64,000 nt of DNA from DAOUJI01 sp965237875 (GCA_965237875.1 CBDEGP010000002.1:806001-870000); one strand, 5' to 3'; shown: positions 36,043 to 45,943, counted from the first letter of the stretch. The notes: generated by a model not told the origin, from the sequence alone. Program-made: numbers and translations.

Positions 36043-36543
36043 GTGGAGAGCTTGGGACTTCACGTTCCTACACTAATCATCTATTTGGTGAACTTCGCCA
36101 TCCTTCTGGTGTTGCTCTACCTGGTCGCCTACAAGCCAATCTTGAGGATGATAGACCAGAGGTCAGAACGGATTAAGGAGAGCCTTGAGGCCGCAGACAA
36201 AGCGCGTGAGGAAGCTGCGTCCTCCCAGGCGGACACTCAACGCCAGCTGAACGAGGCCAGGCTGGAGGGCCAGAAGCTGATAGACCAAGCCCGCAGCGTG
36301 GCCGAGCAGTTCAGAGAACAAGAGGAAGTCCGCGCCCGCCAGGATGCCGACGCCCTGGTTTCCAGGGCCCGGGAAGAGATTCAGCGGGAGAGAGACGCCG
36401 CCGTGGCCGAGGTCAGGAGCCATTTCGCAGACCTGGCCATGACTGCGGCTGAGAGAGTGATACAACGGTCCCTGGACCGCACGGCTCACGGTGAGTTGAT
36501 CGCCCAAGTCCTGGAAGAGGGTGAGAGGATTCCAAGGGAGTAA
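36043..36543 (+). CDS. atpF: ATP synthase F0 subunit b
   Basis: 166 residues from GTG 36043, with AGGGGTGAG upstream. One N-terminal membrane helix (about 6-27, LIIYLVNFAILLVLLYLV) precedes a long charged helix that forms the peripheral stalk (about 35-150). It connects the membrane sector to delta. Confidence 0.95.
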   Translation: MESLGLHVPTLIIYLVNFAILLVLLYLVAYKPILRMIDQRSERIKESLEAADKAREEAASSQADTQRQLNEARLEGQKLIDQARSVAEQFREQEEVRARQDADALVSRAREEIQRERDAAVAEVRSHFADLAMTAAERVIQRSLDRTAHGELIAQVLEEGERIPRE

Positions 36544-36552
36544 CGCCTGACC

Positions 36553-37104
36553 ATGCCCAAGAGCACGTCATCAAAGAGATACGCTCAGGCAATCTTTGAT
36601 TTGGCCGTGGAGAAAGACCGGATTGATGAATGGGCCGGGGACCTGGCGGCCATATCCGAGGCCGTCAAGGAGGATGAGCTCAGGGCCTTTCTACAGCACG
36701 CAAAAGTCCCTCTATCCAGCAAAATGCTGGTTATAAATCAGGCCTTCTCAACAGCCGACGCCACGATCCAAAACCTTGTGTCCCTTTTGATATCCAGGGG
36801 CCTCACCGACCGGATTGGGCAGGTTGAAGAGTGGTATCTGAGACTGCTAAACCAGCGTCGGGGCCGCGAGGACGTCGAGGTCTGGTCCGCGGTGGACCTG
36901 GACGACGGTGAGAAAGACCGGGTCAAGGAATTCCTGGAACAGCTGCTTCAGAAGGACGTTGAGCTTCACGCCCAGGTGGACCCGGGAATACTCGGCGGTC
37001 TGGTCATGCGCGTGGGCGACAAGCTCATCGACGGGAGCGCCAGGACCCGCCTTGAAAGAATGGGCAGACAGCTGCAGCAACAGACCGTGGAGACCGAGGC
37101 ATAA
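36553..37104 (+). CDS. atpH: ATP synthase F1 subunit delta
   Basis: 183 residues. The N-terminal RYAQAIFDLA helix bundle and a C-terminal HAQVDPGILGGLVMRVGDKLIDGS segment are typical of the OSCP/delta family, which caps F1 and binds subunit b. It lies nine bases after atpF. Confidence 0.95.
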   Translation: MPKSTSSKRYAQAIFDLAVEKDRIDEWAGDLAAISEAVKEDELRAFLQHAKVPLSSKMLVINQAFSTADATIQNLVSLLISRGLTDRIGQVEEWYLRLLNQRRGREDVEVWSAVDLDDGEKDRVKEFLEQLLQKDVELHAQVDPGILGGLVMRVGDKLIDGSARTRLERMGRQLQQQTVETEA

Positions 37105-37133
37105 AACTTGGTTGATACGCCGGGAGGTAAAGC

Positions 37134-38663
37134 ATGACCACGCGTGGTCAAGACATCGTATCCGTGCTCAAGCGTCAAATTGAGGAATTTGGCGCTGAGC
37201 TTAGCCTGGTGGACGTGGGCACGGTCGTCGAAGTGGGCGACGGCATCGCCAGGGTGCAGGGATTGCAAGGGGCCCGCTACAACGAGATACTGGAGTTTCC
37301 CAACGAGGTGCTGGGACTGGCTCTCAACCTGGAAGAGGACACGGTGGGGGCCGCCATAATGGGCGACCCCAACGCAGTCAAGGAGGGAGACACCGTCAGA
37401 GCCACGGGGCGCATCATCGAAGTTCCGGTGGGCCCCGGACTGATGGGCCGGGTTGTAGACGCGTTGGGGAGACCCATAGACGGCAAGGGTCCGGTGCAGT
37501 CCGCCGGAGTCAGGCCTGTAGAGAAGATCGCCCCCAACGTCGTGACGAGAAAGTCCGTGGACACTCCCGTACAGACGGGCGTCAAGGCCATCGACTCTAT
37601 GATTCCCATCGGCAGAGGCCAGCGGGAGCTTATCATCGGAGACCGGTCCACGGGGAAGACGGCGATAGCCATCGATACAATAATCAACCAAAAGGGTGAG
37701 GACCTGGTCTGTATTTACGTGGCCATAGGGCAGAAGCAGGGTAAAGTGGCCCAGGTCCTGGGAAGCCTACAGGAAAACGGGGCTTTGGACCATACCATAG
37801 TCGTGGCGGCCAACGCCTCCGACCCGGCTCCTCTCCAGTACATCGCCCCATACTCAGGAGCGGCCATAGGCGAGTATTTCATGGAACAGGGCAGGGACGT
37901 GCTCATAGTTTATGACGACTTGACAAAGCACGCATGGGCCTACCGCCAAATGTCCCTTCTGCTGAGGCGTCCCGCCGGACGTGAAGCCTACCCTGGAGAC
38001 GTTTTCTATCTCCACAGCAGGCTCCTGGAGAGGGCCGCCCGTCTCAATGACGAGCATGGAGGAGGATCGATGACCGCCCTGCCAGTCATCGAAACTCAGG
38101 CGGGCGACGTTTCCGCATACGTGCCCACCAACGTGATTTCAATCACCGACGGCCAGATATACCTGGAACCGGAGCTTTTCAACTCAGGCATACGGCCCGC
38201 CGTGAACGTGGGCCTCTCCGTTTCCCGGGTGGGCGGCGCAGCCCAGACCAGGGCAATCCGGCGAGTGGCGGGACGCCTGCGCCTGGACCTTGCCCAGTAC
38301 CGGGAGTTGGCCACTTTTGCCCAGTTCGGAACAGCCGATTTGGACAGGGCCACCCGGGCTCAGCTGGAGCGGGGACAACGGAGCACGGAGATACTGAAAC
38401 AGGCCCAATACGAACCCATGCCCCTGGACAAGGAGGTCGCCATTCTCTTCGCCGTTAACAACGGCGACCTGGACGACATACCTCTCGAAAAATGCCAGGA
38501 ATTTGAGGTGAAGCTGCTCCAGCACCTGGATACAGCCAACCCTGAGATAGGCAAGGCCATCGCCGAGTCCAAGGACTTGAGCGAATCGACGGAGGAGTCG
38601 TTGAAAGCTGCGATTGCCGAGTTCAAAGCCACCTTCATAGCTGAGCAAGCAGCCCAAGAGTAG
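37134..38663 (+). CDS. atpA: ATP synthase F1 subunit alpha
   Basis: 509 residues, full length. The non-catalytic nucleotide site has GDRSTGKT near residue 170, with the SVSRVGGAAQT signature of the alpha family near 367. GGGAGG lies before the ATG. Confidence 0.98.
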   Translation: MTTRGQDIVSVLKRQIEEFGAELSLVDVGTVVEVGDGIARVQGLQGARYNEILEFPNEVLGLALNLEEDTVGAAIMGDPNAVKEGDTVRATGRIIEVPVGPGLMGRVVDALGRPIDGKGPVQSAGVRPVEKIAPNVVTRKSVDTPVQTGVKAIDSMIPIGRGQRELIIGDRSTGKTAIAIDTIINQKGEDLVCIYVAIGQKQGKVAQVLGSLQENGALDHTIVVAANASDPAPLQYIAPYSGAAIGEYFMEQGRDVLIVYDDLTKHAWAYRQMSLLLRRPAGREAYPGDVFYLHSRLLERAARLNDEHGGGSMTALPVIETQAGDVSAYVPTNVISITDGQIYLEPELFNSGIRPAVNVGLSVSRVGGAAQTRAIRRVAGRLRLDLAQYRELATFAQFGTADLDRATRAQLERGQRSTEILKQAQYEPMPLDKEVAILFAVNNGDLDDIPLEKCQEFEVKLLQHLDTANPEIGKAIAESKDLSESTEESLKAAIAEFKATFIAEQAAQE

Positions 38664-38672
38664 CGGGACGCC

Positions 38673-39536
38673 ATGCCAAGCTTAAGACAGATCAAACGGC
38701 GAATTCGCAGCATCGAAAACACCGGCAAGGTGACAAAGGCGATGGAGATGATTGCCGCGTCCAAGATGCGGCGCGCCCAGAGCTCAGTGCTGGCCGGACG
38801 TCCATATTCCGAGAAGATACACACCGTAATCGCCGACCTGGCGGCGCAGCCAGGCGAGGAGTCCGGCCCTGCCCATCCGCTGCTGGAGGTGAGACCCGTA
38901 AAAAGGGTGCAGCTGGCGCTTTTGTCGCCCGATAGGGGCCTCTGTGGAGGACTTCATTCTAACTTGAACAGAAGAGCGGCCCAGTTTATCGCTCAGCAAG
39001 AGGCGCCTGTAAGCCTAATCACCGTAGGACGCAAGGGACGGGACTTCATGGTCAGGTACGGACAGGACGTAAAGGCCGTGTTCATAAACATGGGCGACCG
39101 GCCAACGGTCGCGGACACGACTCCCATATCCGGCATGGTCATCGACCAATTTACATCGGGAGAGGCCGACGAGGTCTATCTGGGGTACGCCGAGTTTGTC
39201 AATACAACCCTCCAGAGGCCGGTGATGGAAAAGCTGCTGCCCATCGAGCCGGCCGAACTTACGTCGGAGAGCCGCGTGGGTTACATATACGAACCGGACA
39301 GCTTGACAGTGTTGGGGTCGCTGCTTCCCAGGTTTGTGGAGATGCAGATATACCACGCGCTGCTGGAGCTTAACGCGTCGGAGCAGTCGGCCAGAATGGT
39401 GGCCATGCGAAACGCTACCGACAGCGCCAATGAGATGGCATCCGATCTAACGCTCGTGGCCAACAAAGTGCGCCAGGAAAGCATAACCAACGAGCTGCTC
39501 GACATCATAGGCGGCGCCGCCGCCCTGGAAGGATAG
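38673..39536 (+). CDS. atpG: ATP synthase F1 subunit gamma
   Basis: 287 residues. It begins IKRRIRSIENTGKVTKAMEM, the rotor shaft N-terminal helix, and ends with the helix LTLVANKVRQESITNELLDI. The central Rossmann-like domain (SPDRGLCGGLHSN) is normal. Ten bases follow the atpA stop. Confidence 0.97.
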   Translation: MPSLRQIKRRIRSIENTGKVTKAMEMIAASKMRRAQSSVLAGRPYSEKIHTVIADLAAQPGEESGPAHPLLEVRPVKRVQLALLSPDRGLCGGLHSNLNRRAAQFIAQQEAPVSLITVGRKGRDFMVRYGQDVKAVFINMGDRPTVADTTPISGMVIDQFTSGEADEVYLGYAEFVNTTLQRPVMEKLLPIEPAELTSESRVGYIYEPDSLTVLGSLLPRFVEMQIYHALLELNASEQSARMVAMRNATDSANEMASDLTLVANKVRQESITNELLDIIGGAAALEG

Positions 39537-39598
39537 CGCCCGGCCCGCGACTGACAACTGTCCTCGTTTCTAAAGTTAAGCCCCATTCGGGAGGAGCC

Positions 39599-40993
39599 AT
39601 GGCAAAAGGTAAGGTTGTACAGGTTATCGGAACGGTGGTGGACATCGAGTTCCCGCCGGACGGGCTGCCCACCATCTACAACGCTCTGGAGATAGACAAC
39701 CAGGGCGAAAAGCTGGTCCTGGAGGTGGAACAGCACATCGGCAACAACTGGGTCCGCTGCCTGGCCCTCGGTCCGACCGAAGGTCTGCCCCGAGGGGCCG
39801 AGGCCGACGACACCGGCTCCCCCGTTTCCGTGCCCGTGGGACCCGAGACGCTTGGCAGGCTGTTCGACGTGACGGGGACGCCCCTGGACAACCTGGGTCC
39901 CGTGGAGGCGGGCCAACTCTGGCCCATCCACCGGGCTCCGCCCCCCTTTGAAGAGCAGGGCACCGGCACTGAGATTCTTGAAACGGGCATCAAGGTGTTC
40001 GACCTGGTCACGCCATTCCTGAAAGGCGGGAAGATAGGCGCCTACGGCGGAGCGGGAGTGGGCAAGACGGTCATCATCATGGAGCTCATCCGCAACATCG
40101 CCCAGGTCCACAAGGGAGTTTCCGTATTCTCCGGCGTGGGAGAACGCTCCCGTGAAGGCAACGACCTCTGGCACGAAATGCAGGACTCAGGGGTCATGGG
40201 AAACACCGTGTTGGTGTTCGGGCAAATGAACGAGCCTCCCGGAGTGCGCGCCCGAATAGGCCTTACAGGTCTGACCATGGCCGAGTACTTCCGGGACGAG
40301 CAGAGCCAGGACGTTCTTCTGTTCATTGACAACATCTACCGCTACATCCTGGCCGGCATGGAAGTTTCGGCCCTTTTGGGCAGGATGCCCTCTGCTGTGG
40401 GTTACCAGCCTACCCTGGCCACCGAGATGGGCGCATTGGAGGAACGGATAACATCGACGACCAAAGGCTCTATCACGTCGTTCCAGGCGATCTACGTGCC
40501 CGCCGACGACTACACCGACCCGGGCATCGTCACCACCTTCGGGCACCTGGACGCTGTGGTGTCATTGGAGCGTTCGCTGGCCTCCCAGGGCCTATATCCC
40601 GCTGTCGATCCCCTGGCATCCTTCTCCAGGATGCTCGAACCCAGGATCGTGGGAGAGGAGCACTACCGGGTGGCGCGGGGCGTCCAGCAGGTGCTCCAGC
40701 GTTATCGGGACCTCCAGGACATCATCGCCATTCTGGGCATCGAAGAGCTCTCGGAAGAGGACAAGACGACTGTGTCCCGGGCCAGGCGAATCCAGAGGTT
40801 CCTTACCCAACCGTTTTTCGTAGCGGAGACCTTCACGGGGATGGGCGGCAAGTATGTTCCGGTGCGTGAAACGGTCAGAGGTTTTGCGGAGATACTGGAA
40901 GGTCAACACGACGACCTGCCGGAGCAAGCCTTCTACATGACCGGCTCTATGGATGAGGTTATCGAAGCCGCCCAGCGGATGCAGGCGGAGTAA
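39599..40993 (+). CDS. atpD: ATP synthase F1 subunit beta
   Basis: 464 residues, the catalytic subunit. The P-loop is GGAGVGKT near residue 150 and the catalytic GERSREGNDL follows near 181-190. GGGAGGAG lies ahead of the ATG. Confidence 0.98.
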   Translation: MAKGKVVQVIGTVVDIEFPPDGLPTIYNALEIDNQGEKLVLEVEQHIGNNWVRCLALGPTEGLPRGAEADDTGSPVSVPVGPETLGRLFDVTGTPLDNLGPVEAGQLWPIHRAPPPFEEQGTGTEILETGIKVFDLVTPFLKGGKIGAYGGAGVGKTVIIMELIRNIAQVHKGVSVFSGVGERSREGNDLWHEMQDSGVMGNTVLVFGQMNEPPGVRARIGLTGLTMAEYFRDEQSQDVLLFIDNIYRYILAGMEVSALLGRMPSAVGYQPTLATEMGALEERITSTTKGSITSFQAIYVPADDYTDPGIVTTFGHLDAVVSLERSLASQGLYPAVDPLASFSRMLEPRIVGEEHYRVARGVQQVLQRYRDLQDIIAILGIEELSEEDKTTVSRARRIQRFLTQPFFVAETFTGMGGKYVPVRETVRGFAEILEGQHDDLPEQAFYMTGSMDEVIEAAQRMQAE

Positions 40994-40999
40994 CTTGCC

Positions 41000-41431
41000 A
41001 TGCCCATGCGAGTCGAGATAATCACAGCCGAAAGGGAGGTCTACTCCGACGACGTAGACGTCCTCACCGCCCCCGGAGTGGAAGGCGAACTGGGCATTCT
41101 CCCCAACCACGCCCCGCTGATGACCGCCCTCCAACCCGGCGAGATCATGCTGCGCCGGAACGGTGAGGAAACCTACCTGGCAGTGTCAGGGGGGTTCATG
41201 GAGGTCATCGCCAACCGCGTCATGATTCTGGCCGACGCTTGTGAACGCGACGACGAGATCGATGAGCAGAGGGCCCAAGAAGCAGTCCAGCGGGCCCAGG
41301 AGCGCGTCGCCAACCGCACCTCCGACCAGGACCTGGAACGCGCTCTAGCCGCGGTGCGCAGGGCGGAAGTGCGTGTTCGGACCGCACGTAGAAGGCGGCC
41401 GCGCGCGGCGCCTCCGCAGTCTGGGACCTAG
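41000..41431 (+). CDS. atpC: ATP synthase F1 subunit epsilon
   Basis: 143 residues. Beta-barrel domain with ITAEREVYSDDV and GELGILPNHAPL (about 31-42), then a two-helix C-terminal domain rich in Arg and Ala. The ATG lies six bases past the atpD stop. The gene ends the operon, ten bases before the convergent end of rex. Confidence 0.96.
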   Translation: MPMRVEIITAEREVYSDDVDVLTAPGVEGELGILPNHAPLMTALQPGEIMLRRNGEETYLAVSGGFMEVIANRVMILADACERDDEIDEQRAQEAVQRAQERVANRTSDQDLERALAAVRRAEVRVRTARRRRPRAAPPQSGT

Positions 41432-41440
41432 CTTAAAGCC

Positions 41441-42109
41441 CTACTCTTTGGCTCTCTCGGCCAGCAGGTAGTAGGTCATGGTCTGGAGTGACAACACCGG
41501 GTCTATGTTCCTGATCTTCACCCCGCCCCGCGCTTGGGGCGTAATGGGAGCGTAGTTCATGATTCCCAAGACTCCACAGTCCACCAGGCGGTCGATAACC
41601 TTCTGAGCGTATCTTCCCGGAACGGCCACTATGCCAATGCGGATGTCCAATTCTTGGACGACCTTGTCCAGATCGTCCATAGATCCCACTTTCAGGTCTC
41701 CGACCATTCTGCCGACCATCCGCCGGTTGGCGTCGAAAGCAGCGGCGATTTTGAAGCCTTCCGGCGCGAATCCCGGATATCCTAGGATAGCCCGTCCAAG
41801 CCTTCCGACTCCCACCAACAGCACGTTCCACTGACGGTTCAGCCCCATAATGTCCTTGAGTTCAGCCCCAAGGCGCTTTACGTCGTAACCTCTCCCCTGC
41901 TTTCCGAAACGGCCGAAATAGCTCAGGTCCTTCCTGATCTGCGCAGGAGTGACTTGCAGCATGTCGCCAAGCTGTTGGGAGCTGACCATCTCGGCTCCTT
42001 CAGCCTCCAGCAGCTCCAGGACGCGGATGTACTGGGGAAGCCGCATTATGACAACTTCCGGCACATCACCCGGAGCGTCTACGTTTATGGACCGGTAGAA
42101 CATCGTCAT
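41441..42109 (-). CDS. rex: Redox-sensing transcriptional repressor Rex
   Basis: 222 residues from ATG 42109, chosen because GAGG lies eight bases upstream; the open frame extends to 42193. The winged helix contains QLGDMLQVTPAQIRKDLSYFG, and the Rossmann domain begins LLVGVGRLGRAIL. Rex senses NADH/NAD+ and represses respiratory and fermentative genes. The gene is convergent with the ATP synthase operon and divergent from the CCA enzyme; the shared upstream region is AT-rich. Confidence 0.94.
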   Translation of the reverse strand: MTMFYRSINVDAPGDVPEVVIMRLPQYIRVLELLEAEGAEMVSSQQLGDMLQVTPAQIRKDLSYFGRFGKQGRGYDVKRLGAELKDIMGLNRQWNVLLVGVGRLGRAILGYPGFAPEGFKIAAAFDANRRMVGRMVGDLKVGSMDDLDKVVQELDIRIGIVAVPGRYAQKVIDRLVDCGVLGIMNYAPITPQARGGVKIRNIDPVLSLQTMTYYLLAERAKE

Positions 42110-42320
42110 GGAAATAGCCTCTATGCCCGGGACACTGGAATGGCGTTCGGAAATTAGACCCGAACCGTCAAACCCCCAGGGAGGACGCCTCAAAGAAGAA
42201 ATCTGAAGACATCTAAGGAAATTCTAAAATTAACCTCATGCCGAGGTCAATCAATTTGTGAAATTAAATACACAGCATCGAGCGATGGACTGCGTTGTCT
42301 CCGGGGCGGTTCCAGGGTTG

Positions 42321-42329
42321 TGCTATAAT
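42321..42329 (+). promoter_or_regulatory. Extended -10 promoter with an almost absent leader
   Basis: TGCTATAAT is a perfect extended -10. A start of transcription about seven bases beyond it would be only about 6-7 bases before the ATG at 42343, so the CCA enzyme may be translated from a leaderless or near-leaderless mRNA. No Shine-Dalgarno sequence is seen. Confidence 0.6.
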
Positions 42330-42342
42330 GGGCCCGTCCCCC

Positions 42343-43587
42343 ATGAGGCTGCTCCCACCAAACTCACACCTGCTCTCCCGCCTGGAACCCTCGCTGTCCC
42401 CTTCCAGCATAGCCCTTTTCCAAACCATTGTTCAATCCGCCCGAGACTTCGAGGCTCCCCTTTTTCTAGTGGGCGGCAGCGTTCGCGACCTTCTCCTGGA
42501 GGCGCCTCTAACAGACCTGGACATGACGGTTGAGGGCGACGCCGTCGGTTTGGCCTCAGAAGCGGCGGCCAGGACCGGCGCAAGACTCAAGACCCACCGC
42601 AGATTCGGCGTCGCCACGTTGGTGCTTGGGGGAAACCGCATTGACCTTGCCACGGCCCGGACTGAGGTCTACTCCAGGCCGGGCGCATTGCCCAAGGTGG
42701 CGCCTGGGGACATCCTCTCCGACCTGAAGCGGCGCGATTTCACCATCAATTCCATGGCCTTGGCCCTGACCGGGGAAAATGCGGGAACCCTGCTCGACCC
42801 TCTGCATGGCAGGAAGGACTTAGAGGAGGGGCTGGTCCGCACGCTTCATCCCAACAGCTTCATAGATGACGCCACGCGGCTTCTCAGAGCTGCGCGGTAT
42901 GAGACCAGGTTGGGGTTGTCGCTGGACAAGGAAACGGAAAGCTTGCTTGGAGAAGCGGTCCAAGGAGGATTGCTGGACACCGTCAGTGGAGACAGGGTCC
43001 GGAAAGAGATCGAACTAGCCTTCCACGAACCCGACCCCTTGAAGGCGCTGGATCGCTTTCGGGAGTTGGGAATCCTCGCTGCAATCCACCCCTCCCTGGG
43101 CAAACATCTCCCCAACCGGGGAGGGGACAACGGCAGCCCGTGGCTCTGGCTTGCTTTGACGGCCTATGGAGTGTCATACAACGACGGAACGGCTATAATT
43201 CAGCGGTTGAGGATGCCCAGCCGATGGGCCAAGGTGGTGACGGACACCGTGGAGGTGGCCGCGCGTCCGGAGCAAGACTTGCTTGGTTTACCCCCTCAAA
43301 AGCTGGCCGAATGGTTGGACTCCTGCTCGCCCTACAGCGTGGACGCGGCAGCGATGTTGACGCCCGACCCTGACGTGGCCGAGACGCTGCGGCGGTATCT
43401 AAAGTCCTGGCGTAATGTCAAACCCCTGCTTACGGGGAGGGACCTGGCCGCACTAGGCGCCGAAGAAGGCCCTATGGTGGGAGACCTGATCAGAAAACTG
43501 AAAGAGGCGCGCATTACGGGCATGGTCTGCTCACGGGAGGAAGAAACGGAGCTGGCCAAGAAGTTCATCAGGACAAAGGGAGGCTAG
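42343..43587 (+). CDS. cca: CCA-adding / poly(A) polymerase family nucleotidyltransferase
   Basis: 414 residues from ATG 42343. The class II nucleotidyltransferase head has LVGGSVRDLLL and the catalytic TDLDM, followed by RRDFTINSMA and the NTDDATRLLR-like IDDATRLLRAARYE neck. The tail is helical. Both tRNA genes in this window already encode CCA, so the enzyme may serve repair or other tRNAs. The start is supported by the promoter position; an earlier ATG at 42328 overlaps the -10 box. Confidence 0.92.
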   Translation: MRLLPPNSHLLSRLEPSLSPSSIALFQTIVQSARDFEAPLFLVGGSVRDLLLEAPLTDLDMTVEGDAVGLASEAAARTGARLKTHRRFGVATLVLGGNRIDLATARTEVYSRPGALPKVAPGDILSDLKRRDFTINSMALALTGENAGTLLDPLHGRKDLEEGLVRTLHPNSFIDDATRLLRAARYETRLGLSLDKETESLLGEAVQGGLLDTVSGDRVRKEIELAFHEPDPLKALDRFRELGILAAIHPSLGKHLPNRGGDNGSPWLWLALTAYGVSYNDGTAIIQRLRMPSRWAKVVTDTVEVAARPEQDLLGLPPQKLAEWLDSCSPYSVDAAAMLTPDPDVAETLRRYLKSWRNVKPLLTGRDLAALGAEEGPMVGDLIRKLKEARITGMVCSREEETELAKKFIRTKGG

Positions 43588-43590
43588 CCT

Positions 43591-43803
43591 TTGGCGGACT
43601 CGGGAGATATATGCGTCGTTTGCCACGGAGTTCTTGACGACTACCATCAAGCGGCCTGCCAGATGTGCGGGGGCAGGTTTCATCAACCCTGGAAGTCCGA
43701 TCTGGACATGCCCCATTGCGGTCAGATGGCCAGCCACGAAGAAGCCCTGGCGTTGGTGTTTCTATGCATCAACTGCCACAGGACTCTCCAGGAAGGGGAA
43801 TAG
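43591..43803 (+). CDS. Small zinc-ribbon/RING-like protein
   Basis: 70 residues from TTG 43591, with GGGAGG seven bases upstream. Cysteine pairs CVVC (8-11) and CQMC (23-26), followed by GGRFHQ and a last CINC (about 59-62), would hold two zinc ions in a treble-clef or RING-like pattern. It follows the CCA gene by three bases and is likely cotranscribed. Function unknown. Confidence 0.75.
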   Translation: MADSGDICVVCHGVLDDYHQAACQMCGGRFHQPWKSDLDMPHCGQMASHEEALALVFLCINCHRTLQEGE

Positions 43804-43897
43804 ACCGAGAGGCGGGCGGCGCCGAGGCTCCAAAGAAGCCAACCGGCGCCTCGCGGATACGGTTAAGCGTTAGAAACGTTGTCGGAAGGAGGTCGGG

Positions 43898-44935
43898 ATG
43901 AAAGCAGTCTACATCGAGTCTCATGGCGGTCCCGAAGCCCTCATATTCGGTGAACGCCCGGACCCCGCTCTCCAACCGAACTGCGTGACGGTCAGAGTGA
44001 AGGCGGCGTCCCTGAACAGGCTGGACGTATACACCAGGGCCGGCGTCCGAGGGATGAAGAGAGAGTTTCCCCCGTCTCTGGTGCTGGGTGGAGACTCGTC
44101 CGGGGAGGTGGCGGAAGTCGGTCCAGGCGTAACCGGGCTGAAAGAGGGAGACCGGGTGATAATCAACCCCCGAATCAGCTGCGGTCATTGCTCCTATTGC
44201 CTGTGCGGTAAGGATGACCTGTGCAGCCGCTCAACCATGCTCGGTTCTCAGACCGACGGCAGCTACGCAGAGTACGTGACTGTCCCACAGGAGAACGCAG
44301 TCCTCATCGCCGATGCTGTGACCTATGAAGAGGCCGCCGCAGTCCCAACCACCTACCTCCCCGTCTGGAATATGATCGTGCGCCACGCCCAGCTGCAGCC
44401 GTGGGAGACGGTCCTGGCGCTGTCGGCTTCAGCAGGTGTGGGAGCCGCGGCCATCCAGGTGGCCAAGGATGTGATAGGAGCCAGGGTGATTACGACCACC
44501 AGCTCCGAGGAAAAGGCCGTCAAGGCCCGGGAACTCGGAGCCGATGAGGTGATCAACTACAAGGAAGAGGACATAGCAGAACGGGTCAAGGAGCTGACCA
44601 ACGGAGAGGGAGTGGACGTTGTCGTGGACCACGTGGGAGCGGAATTCTTTCCGGCCGCATTTGCGTCACTCAAGAGAGGCGGCAGATACGGCAATTGCGG
44701 CGTGACCACCGGATACCGGGCTGAACTCCACCTGGGCATGATGTTCACCAAGGCGATCACCGTATTTGGCCTCTTCATGGGTTCCCACAAAGACATGCAA
44801 GAGATCACCCACATGCTGAACAAAGGGAAGATCAAGCCGGCCATACACGAAGTCTTCCCTCTGGAAAAGGCGTCGGAAGCCCACGAGGCAATGGAAAGCC
44901 TGAACTTCTTCGGCAAGTTGGTCTTGAATCCATAG
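43898..44935 (+). CDS. Zinc-binding MDR dehydrogenase
   Basis: 345 residues. The structural zinc lobe CGHCSYCLCGKDDLC is intact (about 90-104), and the nucleotide site is ASAGVGAAAIQVA. The usual catalytic-zinc Cys near residue 38 is Asn (LNRLDVY), as in quinone-oxidoreductase-like members, so it may act without catalytic zinc. AAGGAGG lies before the ATG. First gene of a five-gene same-strand catabolic run. Confidence 0.92.
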   Translation: MKAVYIESHGGPEALIFGERPDPALQPNCVTVRVKAASLNRLDVYTRAGVRGMKREFPPSLVLGGDSSGEVAEVGPGVTGLKEGDRVIINPRISCGHCSYCLCGKDDLCSRSTMLGSQTDGSYAEYVTVPQENAVLIADAVTYEEAAAVPTTYLPVWNMIVRHAQLQPWETVLALSASAGVGAAAIQVAKDVIGARVITTTSSEEKAVKARELGADEVINYKEEDIAERVKELTNGEGVDVVVDHVGAEFFPAAFASLKRGGRYGNCGVTTGYRAELHLGMMFTKAITVFGLFMGSHKDMQEITHMLNKGKIKPAIHEVFPLEKASEAHEAMESLNFFGKLVLNP

Positions 44936-44992
44936 ATTCGACCGGTGAGATTTCGGCCCCGAACGATGCAGCATTGCAATAAGGAGGACGAG

Positions 44993-45943
44993 ATGGAAAA
45001 CGTAGGCTACATAGGACTTGGCAACATGGGATCGGGCATGGCGGCGAACCTGCAAAAGGCCGGGTACTCCATGGTCGTATATGACATCAGGGAAGGGGCC
45101 ACCAGACCTTACCTGGATCAAGGCGCACGTCTGGGAGACTCTCCGGCGGACGTTGCGGAGCGGTGCGACGTGGTGTTCACGTCGCTGCCCGGCCCGAAAG
45201 AGGTGGAGGCCGTCTCCCTGGGCGCCAACGGGGTCCTGGAAGGCATAAAGCCGGGCTGCGTCTACGTGGACATGTCCACCAGCAGACCCACCCTCATCCG
45301 CGAAATAGAGCCGAAGTTCAGAGAGAAGGGCGCCTATGTAATGGACGCGCCGGTCAGCGGCGGAAAATCGGGCGCGGCGTCGGGAAACCTGGCGATCATG
45401 GTGGGAGGCCCCAAGGAGATATTCGACAAGATCAAGCCAATGTACGACGCTATGGGAGACAAGGTGTTCTATGCCGGAGAGATAGGCGCCGGGGCCATCG
45501 CCAAACTGGTGCATAACATGACTAGCCACGGAATCCGGATGGCTATTGCGGAAGGTCTGACCCTGGGCGTGAAAGCCGGCGTGGAGGCCGAGGCTCTTTG
45601 GGAGTGCGTCAGACGGGGAGCTCTCGGCCGCATGAGCTATCTCCACGAGAACCTTCCTTCCAAGGTGTTCAGGGACCAATACGAACCCACCTTTGCCCTA
45701 CAGCTGTCTTTCAAGGACATCACCCTGGCCACGGAGCTTGGGCGTGAGTTCAACGTTCCCATGCCCATCGCCAACTTTGGACTCCAACGGGCTATGGAGG
45801 CCATGAACCGGGGATGGGGCGACCTGGACAGCACGATTGTCTTCAAGCTCCAGGAGGAGGCCTCCGGCGTAGAGGTCAGGGCTCCGCAGATAGACCTCCA
45901 GAAGGCCGCCAGGTTCATCTCCACCCACCCGGATGCCGAGTAA
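44993..45943 (+). CDS. 3-hydroxyisobutyrate dehydrogenase-family oxidoreductase
   Basis: 316 residues from ATG 44993 with AAGGAGG five bases upstream. Rossmann motif GLGNMG (8-13), substrate loop DAPVSGGKSGA (118-128), and the catalytic Lys171 with Asn175 in GAIAKLVHNM. The family oxidises beta-hydroxy acids with NAD(P). Confidence 0.93.
   Translation: MENVGYIGLGNMGSGMAANLQKAGYSMVVYDIREGATRPYLDQGARLGDSPADVAERCDVVFTSLPGPKEVEAVSLGANGVLEGIKPGCVYVDMSTSRPTLIREIEPKFREKGAYVMDAPVSGGKSGAASGNLAIMVGGPKEIFDKIKPMYDAMGDKVFYAGEIGAGAIAKLVHNMTSHGIRMAIAEGLTLGVKAGVEAEALWECVRRGALGRMSYLHENLPSKVFRDQYEPTFALQLSFKDITLATELGREFNVPMPIANFGLQRAMEAMNRGWGDLDSTIVFKLQEEASGVEVRAPQIDLQKAARFISTHPDAE

Noticed and set aside
42256..42275. 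Perfect Rex operator upstream of rex/cca
   Set aside because: The half sites TTGTG and CACAG are two bases further apart than the Rex consensus (TTGTGAA-N4-TTCACAA), so I list it only as a weak candidate inside a finding.
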